Assembly: GCF_014642655.1 (NCBI RefSeq)
Contig: NZ_BMIR01000005.1
Span: 133,450 to 197,449 of the forward strand
DNA: 64,000 bases
Source of the DNA: Pullulanibacillus camelliae
GTDB taxonomy: Bacteria; Bacillota; Bacilli; Bacillales; Sporolactobacillaceae
Reading direction: 5' to 3'
Shown here: one piece after another, positions 1-8,888 of the stretch
Layout: every line of letters begins with the position of its first letter
Position numbering within the stretch: position 1 is the first letter of the stretch
Position numbers and translations under genes: made by a program
Notes under the pieces: generated by a model
Seen by the model: only the letters and a program-made list of their open reading frames with translations
Database searches by the model: none
What the model was told of the DNA's origin: nothing

Positions 1-111
1 CATGCGTCTGTTTTTATTATTTTCATTTCCTTTAATGGATTTTAATGGTAAAACAAAAGCGGTTTTTTAGTAAAATGCAATTTTATTAGGATATTTTTAC
101 TAGATTTTGCT

Positions 112-143
112 GTCGCACTCTTCATGAGTGCGTGGATTGAAAT
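112..143 (+). CRISPR. Solitary type I-C CRISPR repeat
   Basis: A 32-base unit starts GTCGCACTC, has an inner stem GCACTC/GAGTGC around TTCAT, and ends GTGGATTGAAAT. This is the form of type I-C (Dvulg-type) repeats known from Bacillus relatives. No second intact copy lies at the usual 65-68 base period on either side, and no cas gene is in the window. A decayed look-alike (CGCAC-CTTCATGA-TG core) sits at about 154-171. By the usual orientation the leader would be at positions below 112, so cas genes, if any, should be upstream of the window. Confidence 0.75.
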
Positions 144-501
144 TCGTACTTTGATGCGCACGCTTCATGAATGATTCGAATGCTGATTACTAGATTCGCA
201 AGAGGCTGTTTAGCTTGCACCTTTCTATAGGTATCTTGGAGAGTCCTTCTATGGCTAAGCGGTGTTGAGAAATATTCTAGATGAACCTTGAATAAGCACG
301 TGTTGTTAATCGCTTTTATATTTTAGTAAAGAATCTATCATCTATGGGCGTGCGTTTTGCCCCTTTTTTTCTTAGTCTCATTACGAAAAAATGCTATGGC
401 GTCTATCGATAAAATCAGGGAAAATCCCGATAGTCATCCTTTGGCTTAACTTCTATGATGGAGTTAGTTAGAAAAACGTGAGGAAAAAAGGATGATGACA
501 A
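144..501. other. Non-coding stretch upstream of fnr
   Basis: About 360 bases with no credible reading frame. It holds the degenerate CRISPR-like fragment near 154-171 and a second copy of the motif TTACTAGATT (187-196), which also lies just before the intact repeat (98-107). The last 60 bases carry the ribosome binding site region of fnr. I see no TGTGA-N6-TCACA site here, so FNR autoregulation is not supported by sequence. Confidence 0.5.
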
Positions 502-1221
502 ATGGAACAGGCACTTCTATATAAAGGCAATACCACATTCGAACCGAATACGAGCGGATTTGAACATCTCCATTTGCTAAAAGGATGGATGCATGAAAAA
601 CGTTATGCAAAAAAATCAGCGATATATTGTGAAGGTGATGTGTGTGAGTATTTGTATTATGTCATTGAAGGGACAGTGAAATTGTCAAAGGTGACGGATG
701 ATGGCAAGGAGTTCATTTTGCAATATTTTTATCCTGGCGATTTGTTCGGAGAGTTTAACAATGATCAGGAGACACTTACAGCCTTTAGTGCTGAAACCCT
801 TGCTACATGTCGAATTGGACGAATTAAACAAAGTGATATTTTGGAGCATCTTCCGCTGGATGGAGTGTTTGCGATGGATTTCAGTCAATGGTTGAGCCAG
901 TCGCAGCGGTTCATTCAACTAAAGCTTAGAGATATTTTATTCCACGGTAAAAATGGGGCCTTGGCTTCGACAATTATTCGAGCTGCTCATACTTATGGGA
1001 TACGCAGTGGGAATACCATCGTTATAAGCAAAAAGTTTACAAATTACGAGTTGGCGAATATGATTGGGGCAACGCGTGAAACTGTTAATCGTATGTTAGT
1101 TCAGCTAGACAAAGAAGGGATTCTTCATTATGCCAATGGCCGGATGACCATCCTTAATCTAGAGGCTTTAAAAAAGATTTGCCATTGTGAAGGGTGTCCA
1201 TTAAGCATCTGTCGCCTGTAA
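502..1221 (+). CDS. fnr: Fnr-type oxygen-sensing Crp-family regulator
   Basis: A 239-residue transcription factor with an N-terminal cyclic-nucleotide-like beta barrel (about 25-130), a dimer helix, and a C-terminal winged helix (about 178-222; recognition region GATRETVNRML). The end carries CEGCPLSIC, giving Cys229, Cys232 and Cys237. Bacillus Fnr holds its [4Fe-4S] cluster with three C-terminal cysteines plus an aspartate in the dimer helix; Asp144 in KLRDILFHGK fits that aspartate. This differs from E. coli FNR, which uses N-terminal cysteines. It is predicted to activate anaerobic genes by binding TGTGA-N6-TCACA, and such a site lies before ldh nearby. Family call is firm; the cluster is inferred. 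Confidence 0.88.
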   Translation: MEQALLYKGNTTFEPNTSGFEHLHLLKGWMHEKRYAKKSAIYCEGDVCEYLYYVIEGTVKLSKVTDDGKEFILQYFYPGDLFGEFNNDQETLTAFSAETLATCRIGRIKQSDILEHLPLDGVFAMDFSQWLSQSQRFIQLKLRDILFHGKNGALASTIIRAAHTYGIRSGNTIVISKKFTNYELANMIGATRETVNRMLVQLDKEGILHYANGRMTILNLEALKKICHCEGCPLSICRL

Positions 1222-1301
1222 TAAAATCGGGTTAGGCAATTCTACCCATGCGGTGTTATAATAAGACAGAATGAAATTGCCGTTATTGGAGAGGATTCCT
1301 A

Positions 1302-1958
1302 ATGAGTGGACGCATCCGTGTCATCGTTGCCGATGATCATGCCATTGTGCGCAGTGGTGTGAAACGACTTCTAAATGCAGAAGCAAATATTGAAGTAGTG
1401 GCTGAAGCAAGTGATGGAAATGAAGCGATCACAAAAACCCTGCAAGAAAATCCAGACATTGTAATCATGGACATTAGCATGCCGGCGGGGATGAGTGGAC
1501 TTGAAGCCACCCAGACCATCAAAGAGGCTATGCCAAACGTGAATGTATTAATTCTAACGATGCACGATGAACCTGAGTATCTTTTCCGTCTCTTAAAATT
1601 AGGTGCTTCCGGATATATTTTAAAAAGCGCACTAGATTCTGAACTGATTGCCGCCGTATATGCCGTTTCGGAAGGGCAAGTCTACCTCTATCCGACCGCT
1701 GCAAAGCATCTCGTCGAGGGCTTTCTCCATCCTTTAGCCAATGGTGAGGAGCATGAAGCTTACAGGCAGCTGTCTGAACGTGAAAAGGAAATATTTATTC
1801 TGATTGCTAAAGGCTTTTCAAATAAAGAAATTGCTGAGCAACTATTTATTAGCGTCAAAACTGTAGAGACACACAAACGCAATATCATGGAGAAGCTCAG
1901 CCTGACGAAGCGCCATGAAGTGGTTGAGTTTGCCTTAAGTAGAGGCCTATTGCAATAA
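1302..1958 (+). CDS. nreC: NreC-like response regulator (NarL/FixJ class)
   Basis: A 218-residue two-component regulator: receiver domain about 5-122 with acidic pocket D11/D12, phospho-acceptor Asp57 (IMDISMP) and Lys107, then a LuxR-type helix-turn-helix about 150-215. The stretch MDISMPAGMSGLEAT and the linker resemble staphylococcal NreC, which answers the oxygen-sensing kinase NreB and controls nitrate/nitrite respiration. No NreB or NreA gene and no nitrate reductase are adjacent, so it is an orphan here. It starts 80 bases after fnr, with GGAGAGGA before the ATG. The neighbouring hybrid kinase on the opposite strand could be a partner, but that is only inference. DegU/LiaR-like assignment is the main alternative. 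Confidence 0.72.
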   Translation: MSGRIRVIVADDHAIVRSGVKRLLNAEANIEVVAEASDGNEAITKTLQENPDIVIMDISMPAGMSGLEATQTIKEAMPNVNVLILTMHDEPEYLFRLLKLGASGYILKSALDSELIAAVYAVSEGQVYLYPTAAKHLVEGFLHPLANGEEHEAYRQLSEREKEIFILIAKGFSNKEIAEQLFISVKTVETHKRNIMEKLSLTKRHEVVEFALSRGLLQ

Positions 1959-1964
1959 AAGGAG

Positions 1965-1982
1965 CTCAGGGAATTCCCTGAG
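1965..1982. other. 18-base perfect palindrome between convergent genes
   Basis: CTCAGGGAATTCCCTGAG is perfectly self-complementary and lies just after the NreC-like stop codon, between converging genes. It could form a hairpin on either strand, but no T-run follows, so it is not a standard intrinsic terminator. Confidence 0.4.
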
Positions 1983-2049
1983 TAGTGTATCTCTGGGAGA
2001 GACTATGAATGCCAACCACAAAAAATAAAATGTAAAAGAAAGGGTCTTA

Positions 2050-4767
2050 CTACAAGTGTTCGACCCTGTTTTTAATGGCTTCAAAGGCCTTGGTGAGCTT
2101 GATATAAGCTGCTCTGGCAGCTGTCCACTCTCCATTTTGAACAAGCTTTTCAATATCTTTACTGATAGCGGCAAAGGGGTCAGCGGCGATAACGACGCCT
2201 GCTCCTTTTAGACCGTGTGCCGTTTCTTTGGCCTGTTTGCTCTTCTGCTCATTGATCGCTTGGTCGAGTACTTCTAAAAAGTCAGGTGTTGTATCAATAA
2301 AGGTATCTAAGAATGCTTTGATTTCACTGACCTCTTCTCCATAAGTCGCTTGCAGTTTGTCAATATCAATGGCTGTTTCATCTGAATCCTCATCGGGCTC
2401 TGCCTTTTTTTGAATCCATTTATTTAAGACGTTTTTTAAATCCTTAAGATTGACAGGCTTGCTTAAATAATCGTCCATGCCTACAGCAAGATATTTCTCT
2501 TTATCTGAAGGCATGGCATTGGCTGTCATAGCGATGATCGGCGTATCCCTTTTGGGTGTGGCCAGTCCCCGAATGTGTTGAGTGGCGGTCAATCCATCCA
2601 TCTCTGGCATTTGAATATCCATCAAAATCACGTTATAGGCATGGTGGTTGATTTTATCGATGGCTTCCTTTCCATTAAGTGCCGTGTCCACTTCGTATCC
2701 TAATTTTTTACATTGGAATTGCGCCACTTTACGATTAACTGGATTATCTTCAACGAGCAGAATATCCACTTGGTGTTTGGGAGCATCCTGTAAACCAAGT
2801 GCTGTGCTCTCATCGGAACGTTCCGCTGGGATTTCCTTATCCTGATCAATAAATGTCATGATACAGTCTAACAGCTGTGACTGCTTGACTGGCTGTTGGA
2901 CAGAAGCCGCATAGCCGTTGGATAGTGCCTTTTCTTTAAGCGCTTTGTCATCCAGTTGACTGAGGAAAATCAATTTTGTTTGTGCCAGTTGTGGATCCTT
3001 TTGTACAATAGTGGCAAAAGCGATGCTATCTAAGCTTGATTGATCGATATTAACGATTGCAAAGTCATAAGGTTTTTTGCTGACTGCAGCGTGTTTTAAA
3101 TGAGAGAGGGCATCAATGCCGTTATTCTCTGTTTGGTTAGCGATATGCCATGAATCAAGATAATGCTGAATGATATTAGCTTCTGCTTCAGATTCATTGA
3201 CGATAAGAATATTTAATGAAGCCACTTTATCAATGACTTTAGAGATCTCGGTTGCCGCATACTGTTCTTTATATTTTAAAGGAAGCGTGAACCAGAAGGT
3301 GGTGCCTCTATCCTTGGTGCTCTCCAAGCCGATCTCCCCGCCCATCAGTTCCACTAAGCGTTTTGAAATAGCCAGTCCTAATCCAGTGCCTCCATATTTG
3401 CGAGTGGTTGAACCGTCAGCTTGAACAAAGGGTTGGAATAAGCGTTCTTTTTCCTCAGCCGAAATGCCAATCCCACTATCAATCACCTTAAAATGAACGA
3501 TGATTTTTTGTTTTGTTTTTTCTTTTAGGGCGGCACGAATGATGACGTTGCCTGATGATGTGAATTTGATGGCGTTATCAGCAAGATTTAATAGAATCTG
3601 TCTCAAGCGCACGGGATCACCCTGCATGAGTGAGGGGATGGCCGGGTCAATAAAGGTGAGTAGAGATAACCCTTTAGCGAGCGCTTTGGATAATAAGATT
3701 TCAGCAATCCCTTCAACAATTTCAAAAAGATTAAAATCAATGTGCTCGATTTTCATTTTCCCTGCTTCCATTTTCGAAAAATCTAAGATGTCATTGATGA
3801 TCGTTAATAAGGCTTGTGATGAGCTATGGATGATTTCGGCATATTCTTTTTGTTCGGCATTGAGCTCTGTATCGAGAAGGAGATCTGTGACACCGATAAT
3901 CCCGTTCATGGGCGTTCGGATTTCATGGCTCATGTTAGCCAAAAACTCTGATTTAAGCTCCGAGGCTTCGAGGGCTTGATCGCGAGCTAGTGAGAGCTCC
4001 TTTTCAATTTTTTTCAAATTAGTAATATCTGTCCCGGATCCGACCACTTCTGAGACATGACCGTTTTCAAAGATTGGAGATAGGGAAATATAAAGTGTAT
4101 ACCCTTTGTAGTCCATTTCAAAATTAGTATGTTCTCCATCGTAAGCCCGCTCAAAATAAGGTAATAAGGTATATGCAATCTTTTGAGGAAAGATATCATC
4201 CAAAGTACGTCCTTGAATCGTGTCAGTAGTAAGGTCCAGTTTTCTACCTAATCTCCCCTCAGAGAGCGTGAATGTAAATTGTCCATTATTGTCCGTTTTA
4301 AATTTAAAAACGAGGCTTTCTAGATTCTTCACTGTATGCCGAAAATCATCTCGTAAGGCTTTACGTAAAGCTTCTTCTGTAGCTTTACGCTGCGTGATAT
4401 CTTGGACAATACCAACAAAGTGTGGAATGCCGTCGACTTTGAATTCTGTTACGGCAAGATCCATCGGAAACGTCGAGCCATCCTTCCGCTTACCCGAGAC
4501 CTCTCGACCGATACCTATGATTTTCGCTTCGCCAGATCTCAAATAGTTTTGTATATAGTCATCATGCTCGGCACGATAAGGGGGAGGCATAAGCATACTA
4601 ATATTTTTCCCCATCACCTCTGCCATTTGATAACCGAAGAGGCGTTCAGCAGCAGGATTAAAGGATTCAATGAGACCAGATTGATTGATGGTGATAATGC
4701 CATCTAAAACATTATTAAGTACGAGCTCGGCGATTTTATTTTGATTACTTCTGGGCTGATCCTTCAT
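2050..4767 (-). CDS. Soluble hybrid sensor histidine kinase with FixL-like PAS
   Basis: A 905-residue multi-domain phosphorelay kinase without membrane segments. Order: PAS 1 (about 12-128), PAS 2 (about 145-252), HisKA with His281 (HEIRTP), HATPase (about 380-497), a degenerate receiver (about 518-640; Asn573 where the phospho-Asp should be), a canonical receiver (about 667-785; Asp717 in LMDIQMP) and an HPt domain with His851 (AHGLKGAG). PAS 1 has HDDYIQNYL and GIGREVSGKRKDG; His68 and Arg88 are spaced as the heme His and Arg of FixL, which suggests oxygen sensing. The start is the ATG with GGAGAGA before it; a longer reading to 4944 has no good ribosome site. No output regulator is attached. 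Confidence 0.82.
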   Translation of the reverse strand: MKDQPRSNQNKIAELVLNNVLDGIITINQSGLIESFNPAAERLFGYQMAEVMGKNISMLMPPPYRAEHDDYIQNYLRSGEAKIIGIGREVSGKRKDGSTFPMDLAVTEFKVDGIPHFVGIVQDITQRKATEEALRKALRDDFRHTVKNLESLVFKFKTDNNGQFTFTLSEGRLGRKLDLTTDTIQGRTLDDIFPQKIAYTLLPYFERAYDGEHTNFEMDYKGYTLYISLSPIFENGHVSEVVGSGTDITNLKKIEKELSLARDQALEASELKSEFLANMSHEIRTPMNGIIGVTDLLLDTELNAEQKEYAEIIHSSSQALLTIINDILDFSKMEAGKMKIEHIDFNLFEIVEGIAEILLSKALAKGLSLLTFIDPAIPSLMQGDPVRLRQILLNLADNAIKFTSSGNVIIRAALKEKTKQKIIVHFKVIDSGIGISAEEKERLFQPFVQADGSTTRKYGGTGLGLAISKRLVELMGGEIGLESTKDRGTTFWFTLPLKYKEQYAATEISKVIDKVASLNILIVNESEAEANIIQHYLDSWHIANQTENNGIDALSHLKHAAVSKKPYDFAIVNIDQSSLDSIAFATIVQKDPQLAQTKLIFLSQLDDKALKEKALSNGYAASVQQPVKQSQLLDCIMTFIDQDKEIPAERSDESTALGLQDAPKHQVDILLVEDNPVNRKVAQFQCKKLGYEVDTALNGKEAIDKINHHAYNVILMDIQMPEMDGLTATQHIRGLATPKRDTPIIAMTANAMPSDKEKYLAVGMDDYLSKPVNLKDLKNVLNKWIQKKAEPDEDSDETAIDIDKLQATYGEEVSEIKAFLDTFIDTTPDFLEVLDQAINEQKSKQAKETAHGLKGAGVVIAADPFAAISKDIEKLVQNGEWTAARAAYIKLTKAFEAIKNRVEHL

Positions 4768-5164
4768 TTTTTGATCTCTCCATAGAATAAAAGATATCCT
4801 GATTTTATTGTTAGAACTTATAAAACAAAGATTGGTGAATAACTGTTTTGTAAAAGGCTTATCGCACTCTGCACTGCTTCGGATAGCCCTCCTAAGTAAA
4901 AAAAGCGCAACGGAGTCCGAAGTGAGAGCAGGCCTTGGCGTCACTGCCGAGGCTTGATGAACAGCCTAGTTTCTTTATTCTATAAGAAACTATAACATGT
5001 TCTCTCATATAAGAAAAACTAAGCCTATCGTCTGCCCAGATACTTGCTGTTACCCCTCATCCGTTTAAAAGGTTCTCACAAGAAAACAAGTCGAAGCTTA
5101 GCTTTTCTAATATAACATCGTTCTTTGGATTGGAGCTGCGGTCCTCTTTTTAAAAGGCCTCCAT
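4768..5164. other. Intergenic region between kinase and ldh
   Basis: About 400 bases before the kinase gene and after ldh. It is AT-rich near 4768-4840 and 4965-5020, where the kinase promoter should lie, and I could not fix a promoter. No intrinsic terminator for ldh, repeat or small gene is convincing. Confidence 0.4.
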
Positions 5165-6184
<1,020 letters not shown>

Positions 6185-6204
6185 CTAGCAGTACCTTGAG
6201 TATT

Positions 6205-6254
6205 CTTCATGAGTGTACCGCAAGTTGCAAGGCATTGATGTGAAATAAGTCACA
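6205..6254 (-). promoter_or_regulatory. FNR box and class II promoter of ldh
   Basis: TGTGA-AATAAG-TCACA at 6239-6254 is a perfect match to the TGTGA-N6-TCACA site used by FNR/CRP proteins. Read towards ldh, a TACACT -10 element preceded by TGCGG lies at 6217-6212. A start near 6205 would place the box centre at about -41.5, the classic class II activator position. Direct sequence match; regulation is inferred. Confidence 0.75.
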
Positions 6255-6264
6255 ATGAAACAAA

Positions 6265-6308
6265 GTAAAAAGCGAAGGATCCTCTCCTTTTTTGGAGAAA
6301 TCCTTCGC
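6265..6308 (-). terminator. Intrinsic terminator of the hxlR-like gene
   Basis: Stem GCGAAGGAT...ATCCTTCGC (6272-6308) with an inner CTCC/GGAG pairing. Read on the minus strand it is followed by TTTTTA. It closes the HxlR-type gene and sits just upstream of the ldh FNR box. Confidence 0.75.
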
Positions 6309-6329
6309 CTTAATGATTTATTCACAACG

Positions 6330-6671
6330 TTATTGTTGATTTGTCATTTCAGTCGTTTCATCGGGCTCGACCCATGCACTCGACCACTCTTGAATGGCAT
6401 TGATGACAGGCTGAAGTGCACGACCTTTTTCCGTCAGAGAGTATTCCACACGAACTGGGGTCTCAGGATAGACCACACGGCTTGCGATTCCCTCTTTTTC
6501 CAAGTCTTTTAATCGCTCTGAAAGCAATCGCCCACTAATTGGGATGGAGGATTCCAATTCACAAAAACGTTGAGGACCAATGAGTAATTGATTGATAAGT
6601 AATCCAACCCATCGTTTACTTAGCAAACTCATTCCTTTTTCAAAACGAGGACAGATGGCAGTTTGCTTCAT
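6330..6671 (-). CDS. HxlR-family winged-helix regulator
   Basis: A 113-residue DNA-binding protein of the HxlR (PF01638) class. It starts KQTAICPRFEKGMSLLSKRWVGLLI, with the single N-terminal cysteine (CPR) often redox-active in this family, then the typical FCELESSIPISGRLLSERLKDLEKEGI helix-turn-helix and wing PVRVEYSLTEKGRAL. The ATG at 6671 has AGAGGTG six bases before it. It is divergent from the YceI-family gene about 400 bases away, so control of that gene is plausible but unproven. Effector unknown. Confidence 0.85.
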   Translation of the reverse strand: MKQTAICPRFEKGMSLLSKRWVGLLINQLLIGPQRFCELESSIPISGRLLSERLKDLEKEGIASRVVYPETPVRVEYSLTEKGRALQPVINAIQEWSSAWVEPDETTEMTNQQ

Positions 6672-7028
6672 AATAATCACCTCTAATATCAGTATACCAT
6701 GATTCCTTGATTAAGATGTCATACAAGTCCTTTCTTAAATGATAAGTTAGTCAAAGTTTCTTGAAGGAATGTACCGTTTAGCCAAGGCACTTTAAGGGTT
6801 CCCAAGTACTTTTGACTCAAAATCCCCTGTTCCTGCGTCTGCGTTTTCTAAACATTATAATAGGGCTAAATATAATGCTTCACTTAACGCTTGGTGTCTC
6901 AACAATCTGTATAGTCTCATAAAAGTTGAGACAGGCTGTCAATAATAGCCTTTAAATAAATGCTTGACATTCTTTATTTATCATTATATATTAAATTACG
7001 AAAAGTAACCAGTTAACGATTGGTAAGT
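6672..7028. promoter_or_regulatory. Divergent hxlR/yceI promoter region
   Basis: A sigma-A type promoter towards the YceI gene is visible: TTGACA at 6964-6969, 17 bases, TATATT at 6987-6992. A 9-base inverted repeat TGTCTCAAC/GTTGAGACA lies at 6895-6903 and 6925-6933. A TAACCA-N8-TTGGTA motif follows the -10 box (about 7006-7025) and could be a regulator site. Bases 6797-6850 resemble part of the dispersed repeat at 49858-49910. Confidence 0.5.
6797..6850 (+). repeat. Dispersed repeat, short fragment (copy H)
   Basis: The segment from TTCCCAAGTAC through CCCCTGTTCCTGCGTCTGCG matches, with scattered changes, the stretch ending CCCCTGTTCCTGCGTCTACG at about 49858-49910 inside another repeat copy. 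The shared core CCCCTGTTCCTGCGTCT is identical. It appears to be an eroded fragment of the same family. Confidence 0.5.
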
Positions 7029-7068
7029 AATGAAATCAAATATAAACATGAATATGGAGGATGGACAC

Positions 7069-7599
7069 ATGGCTAAAACAAAATGGGTTGTGGATAGCTC
7101 ACACTCTAGCATTGATTTTTCTGTTAAGCATATGATGGTATCAAAGGTCAAAGGCACTTTTCATAACTTCGAGGCTAATATCGAGGCGGATCCAGAAGAT
7201 CTAACAACAGCTGATATCGAAGTCATCATTGACATGGAGAGTATCGATACACGCAACAATGACAGAGATGGTCACTTAAAAGGTGCCGATTTCTTTGATA
7301 TTGAAAAGTATCCAAAGATGGTATATAAAGCAACCAAAATTGTTAAAACGGGCGAGGGTGAATATGAACTTACGGGGGATCTAACTATCCGTGATACTAC
7401 AAAGCCTGTGACCGTTACCGCCACTTATGAAGGACAAGGTCAAGATCCTTGGGGAAATACTGTCGCTGGATTTAGTGCAGAAGGTAAGTTTAAGCGAAGT
7501 GACTTTGGTTTAACATATAATGCTGCCCTTGAAACAGGTGGCGTACTGATTGGTGATGAAATTAAGCTTTCCGTGGAAATGGAAGCAAAACCCGCATAA
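7069..7599 (+). CDS. YceI-family lipid-binding protein
   Basis: A 176-residue protein of the YceI (PF04264) family, a lipocalin-like barrel that binds polyisoprenoid-type ligands. Typical motifs are WVVDSSHSSIDFSVKHMMVSKVKG at the start, DGHLKGADFFDIEKYP in the middle, and GDLTIRDTTKPV followed by FKRSDFGL near the end. There is no signal peptide, so it is probably cytoplasmic, unlike the E. coli periplasmic form. The ATG at 7069 has GGAGGA seven bases upstream; earlier in-frame ATGs lack a ribosome site. The exact ligand and role are unknown; homologues are often stress-induced. Confidence 0.88.
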   Translation: MAKTKWVVDSSHSSIDFSVKHMMVSKVKGTFHNFEANIEADPEDLTTADIEVIIDMESIDTRNNDRDGHLKGADFFDIEKYPKMVYKATKIVKTGEGEYELTGDLTIRDTTKPVTVTATYEGQGQDPWGNTVAGFSAEGKFKRSDFGLTYNAALETGGVLIGDEIKLSVEMEAKPA

Positions 7600-7618
7600 T
7601 TTCATCGCAATAGAAATA

Positions 7619-7646
7619 AGCTGTCTCTATAAGAGGCGGCTTTTTT
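7619..7646 (+). terminator. Intrinsic terminator after yceI gene
   Basis: AGCTGTCTC pairs with GAGGCGGCT (two G-U pairs), followed by TTTTTT. It lies 20 bases after the stop codon. Confidence 0.7.
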
Positions 7647-7965
7647 GTATTGTAAGAATTTATATCTGTACGGGTGCTTTTTTGGAGGAACGTTATAAGT
7701 TCAAGCTGTAATCTTCACACCTAAGGCTTGCGGACAATCTTAAATAAGGATTTGAAATTTATATCAAGCGCACTGAGAGAGGAGTTGAATAAATTATTTT
7801 ATATGAAAATTTTTTATATATAAAAGATTATTCACTTGAAAAATATCTTACAAATGTTAACATTATTAATATGTTGTGAATTGAGAAAATAATAAGTGAA
7901 TTTATGATTCACTTATTTTGTCAATGCGCAACGCTGATAGTGACTACATAAAGGGGGAAATGATT
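7647..7965 (+). promoter_or_regulatory. AT-rich leader of the amino-acid ABC operon
   Basis: About 320 bases, very AT-rich from 7785 to 7890, which should contain the promoter of the transporter operon. A perfect 11-base inverted repeat AATAAGTGAAT/ATTCACTTATT with a 5-base loop lies at 7891-7917, about 50 bases before the start codon, followed only by TTG. It could be an operator or a leader hairpin. No known riboswitch fold is recognised. Confidence 0.45.
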
Positions 7966-8817
7966 TTGAAGAAAAAGGGGCTTTTACTTCTTGTTGTCGT
8001 TCTTGCCTTTGGGATGATCCTGGCAGCTTGTGGGAGTAGTAAGGATCAAGGGAGTAGTTCAACATCATCAAGTGGAAGTAGTGGAAGTAAGGATAGCAAA
8101 ACAATTATTGTTGGTGCTGATACCACTTTTCCACCATTTGAATCAGAAGTTGCGGGCAAGGTCAGTGGGTTTGATATTGACATGATCAAAGATATTGCAA
8201 AAAAAGAAGGGTATAAGGTGCAATTAAAAACCATGTCATTTGACGGTATCATTCCAGCGTTGCAATCTGGCCAAATTGATGTCGCAGTGGCAGGAATTAC
8301 CATCAAAACATCAAGAATGAAGAATGTGGATTTCTCTGATGCTTATTACAAATCGGGCTTGTCTGTATTGGTAAAAAAAGATTCCAAGTTTAAGAGCGTG
8401 AATGATCTTAAAGGGCATCTTGTCGCAACCAAAAAAGCAACCTCTTCCGTGGACTATTTGAAGGACCATGGTTTCAAGGACAGCGATATCAAGCAATTTA
8501 AAGATATCAATGATGCCTATCAAGCCTTAGAAAATGGCGGTGCAGAGGCTGTTGTCTTTGATAATCCAGTCAATATTGATTTTACGAATAAGAAGGATAA
8601 TGTGAAAATCATTGGTGGCTTACTCACCGGTGAATATTATGGCATCGCCGTGAGCAAGAAAAAATCTGATGAATTGCTCGATAAAATCAATGATGGATTA
8701 GCCGGGCTTAAAGACGATGGAACTTATAAAAAACTATTTTCGAAATATCTCGGTGGAGATATGAATGGTTACGTGAAAGAAGTGAAAAAGCCAGAGGATG
8801 TGGCAGTTGAAGATTAA
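7966..8817 (+). CDS. Amino-acid ABC transporter binding lipoprotein
   Basis: A 283-residue extracellular solute-binding lipoprotein of family 3 (PF00497). The signal peptide is KKKGLLLLVVVLAFG with lipobox LAAC, so Cys22 is the lipidated residue. A serine/glycine-rich linker precedes the binding domain, which carries DTTFPPFE, GFDIDMIKDIA, and DVAVAGITIKTSRMKNVDFSDAYY, typical of polar amino-acid binders such as glutamine or cystine. The TTG start at 7966 is favoured because AAGGGGG lies 8 bases upstream; the ATG at 7960 is too close. It is followed by the permease and ATPase genes, forming one importer. Confidence 0.88.
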   Translation: MKKKGLLLLVVVLAFGMILAACGSSKDQGSSSTSSSGSSGSKDSKTIIVGADTTFPPFESEVAGKVSGFDIDMIKDIAKKEGYKVQLKTMSFDGIIPALQSGQIDVAVAGITIKTSRMKNVDFSDAYYKSGLSVLVKKDSKFKSVNDLKGHLVATKKATSSVDYLKDHGFKDSDIKQFKDINDAYQALENGGAEAVVFDNPVNIDFTNKKDNVKIIGGLLTGEYYGIAVSKKKSDELLDKINDGLAGLKDDGTYKKLFSKYLGGDMNGYVKEVKKPEDVAVED

Positions 8818-8888
8818 CTTCAATAAGCGATTCTCTGCTGGCGTAGCACAATGTGCTACGCTAATTTTTTCAAAAGGAGCGTTGAATT

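Noticed and set aside
153-171. Second CRISPR repeat making a two-repeat array
   Set aside because: Only the core 17 bases match (15 of 17), the 3' half is lost, and the gap to the intact repeat is about 10 bases, too short for a spacer.
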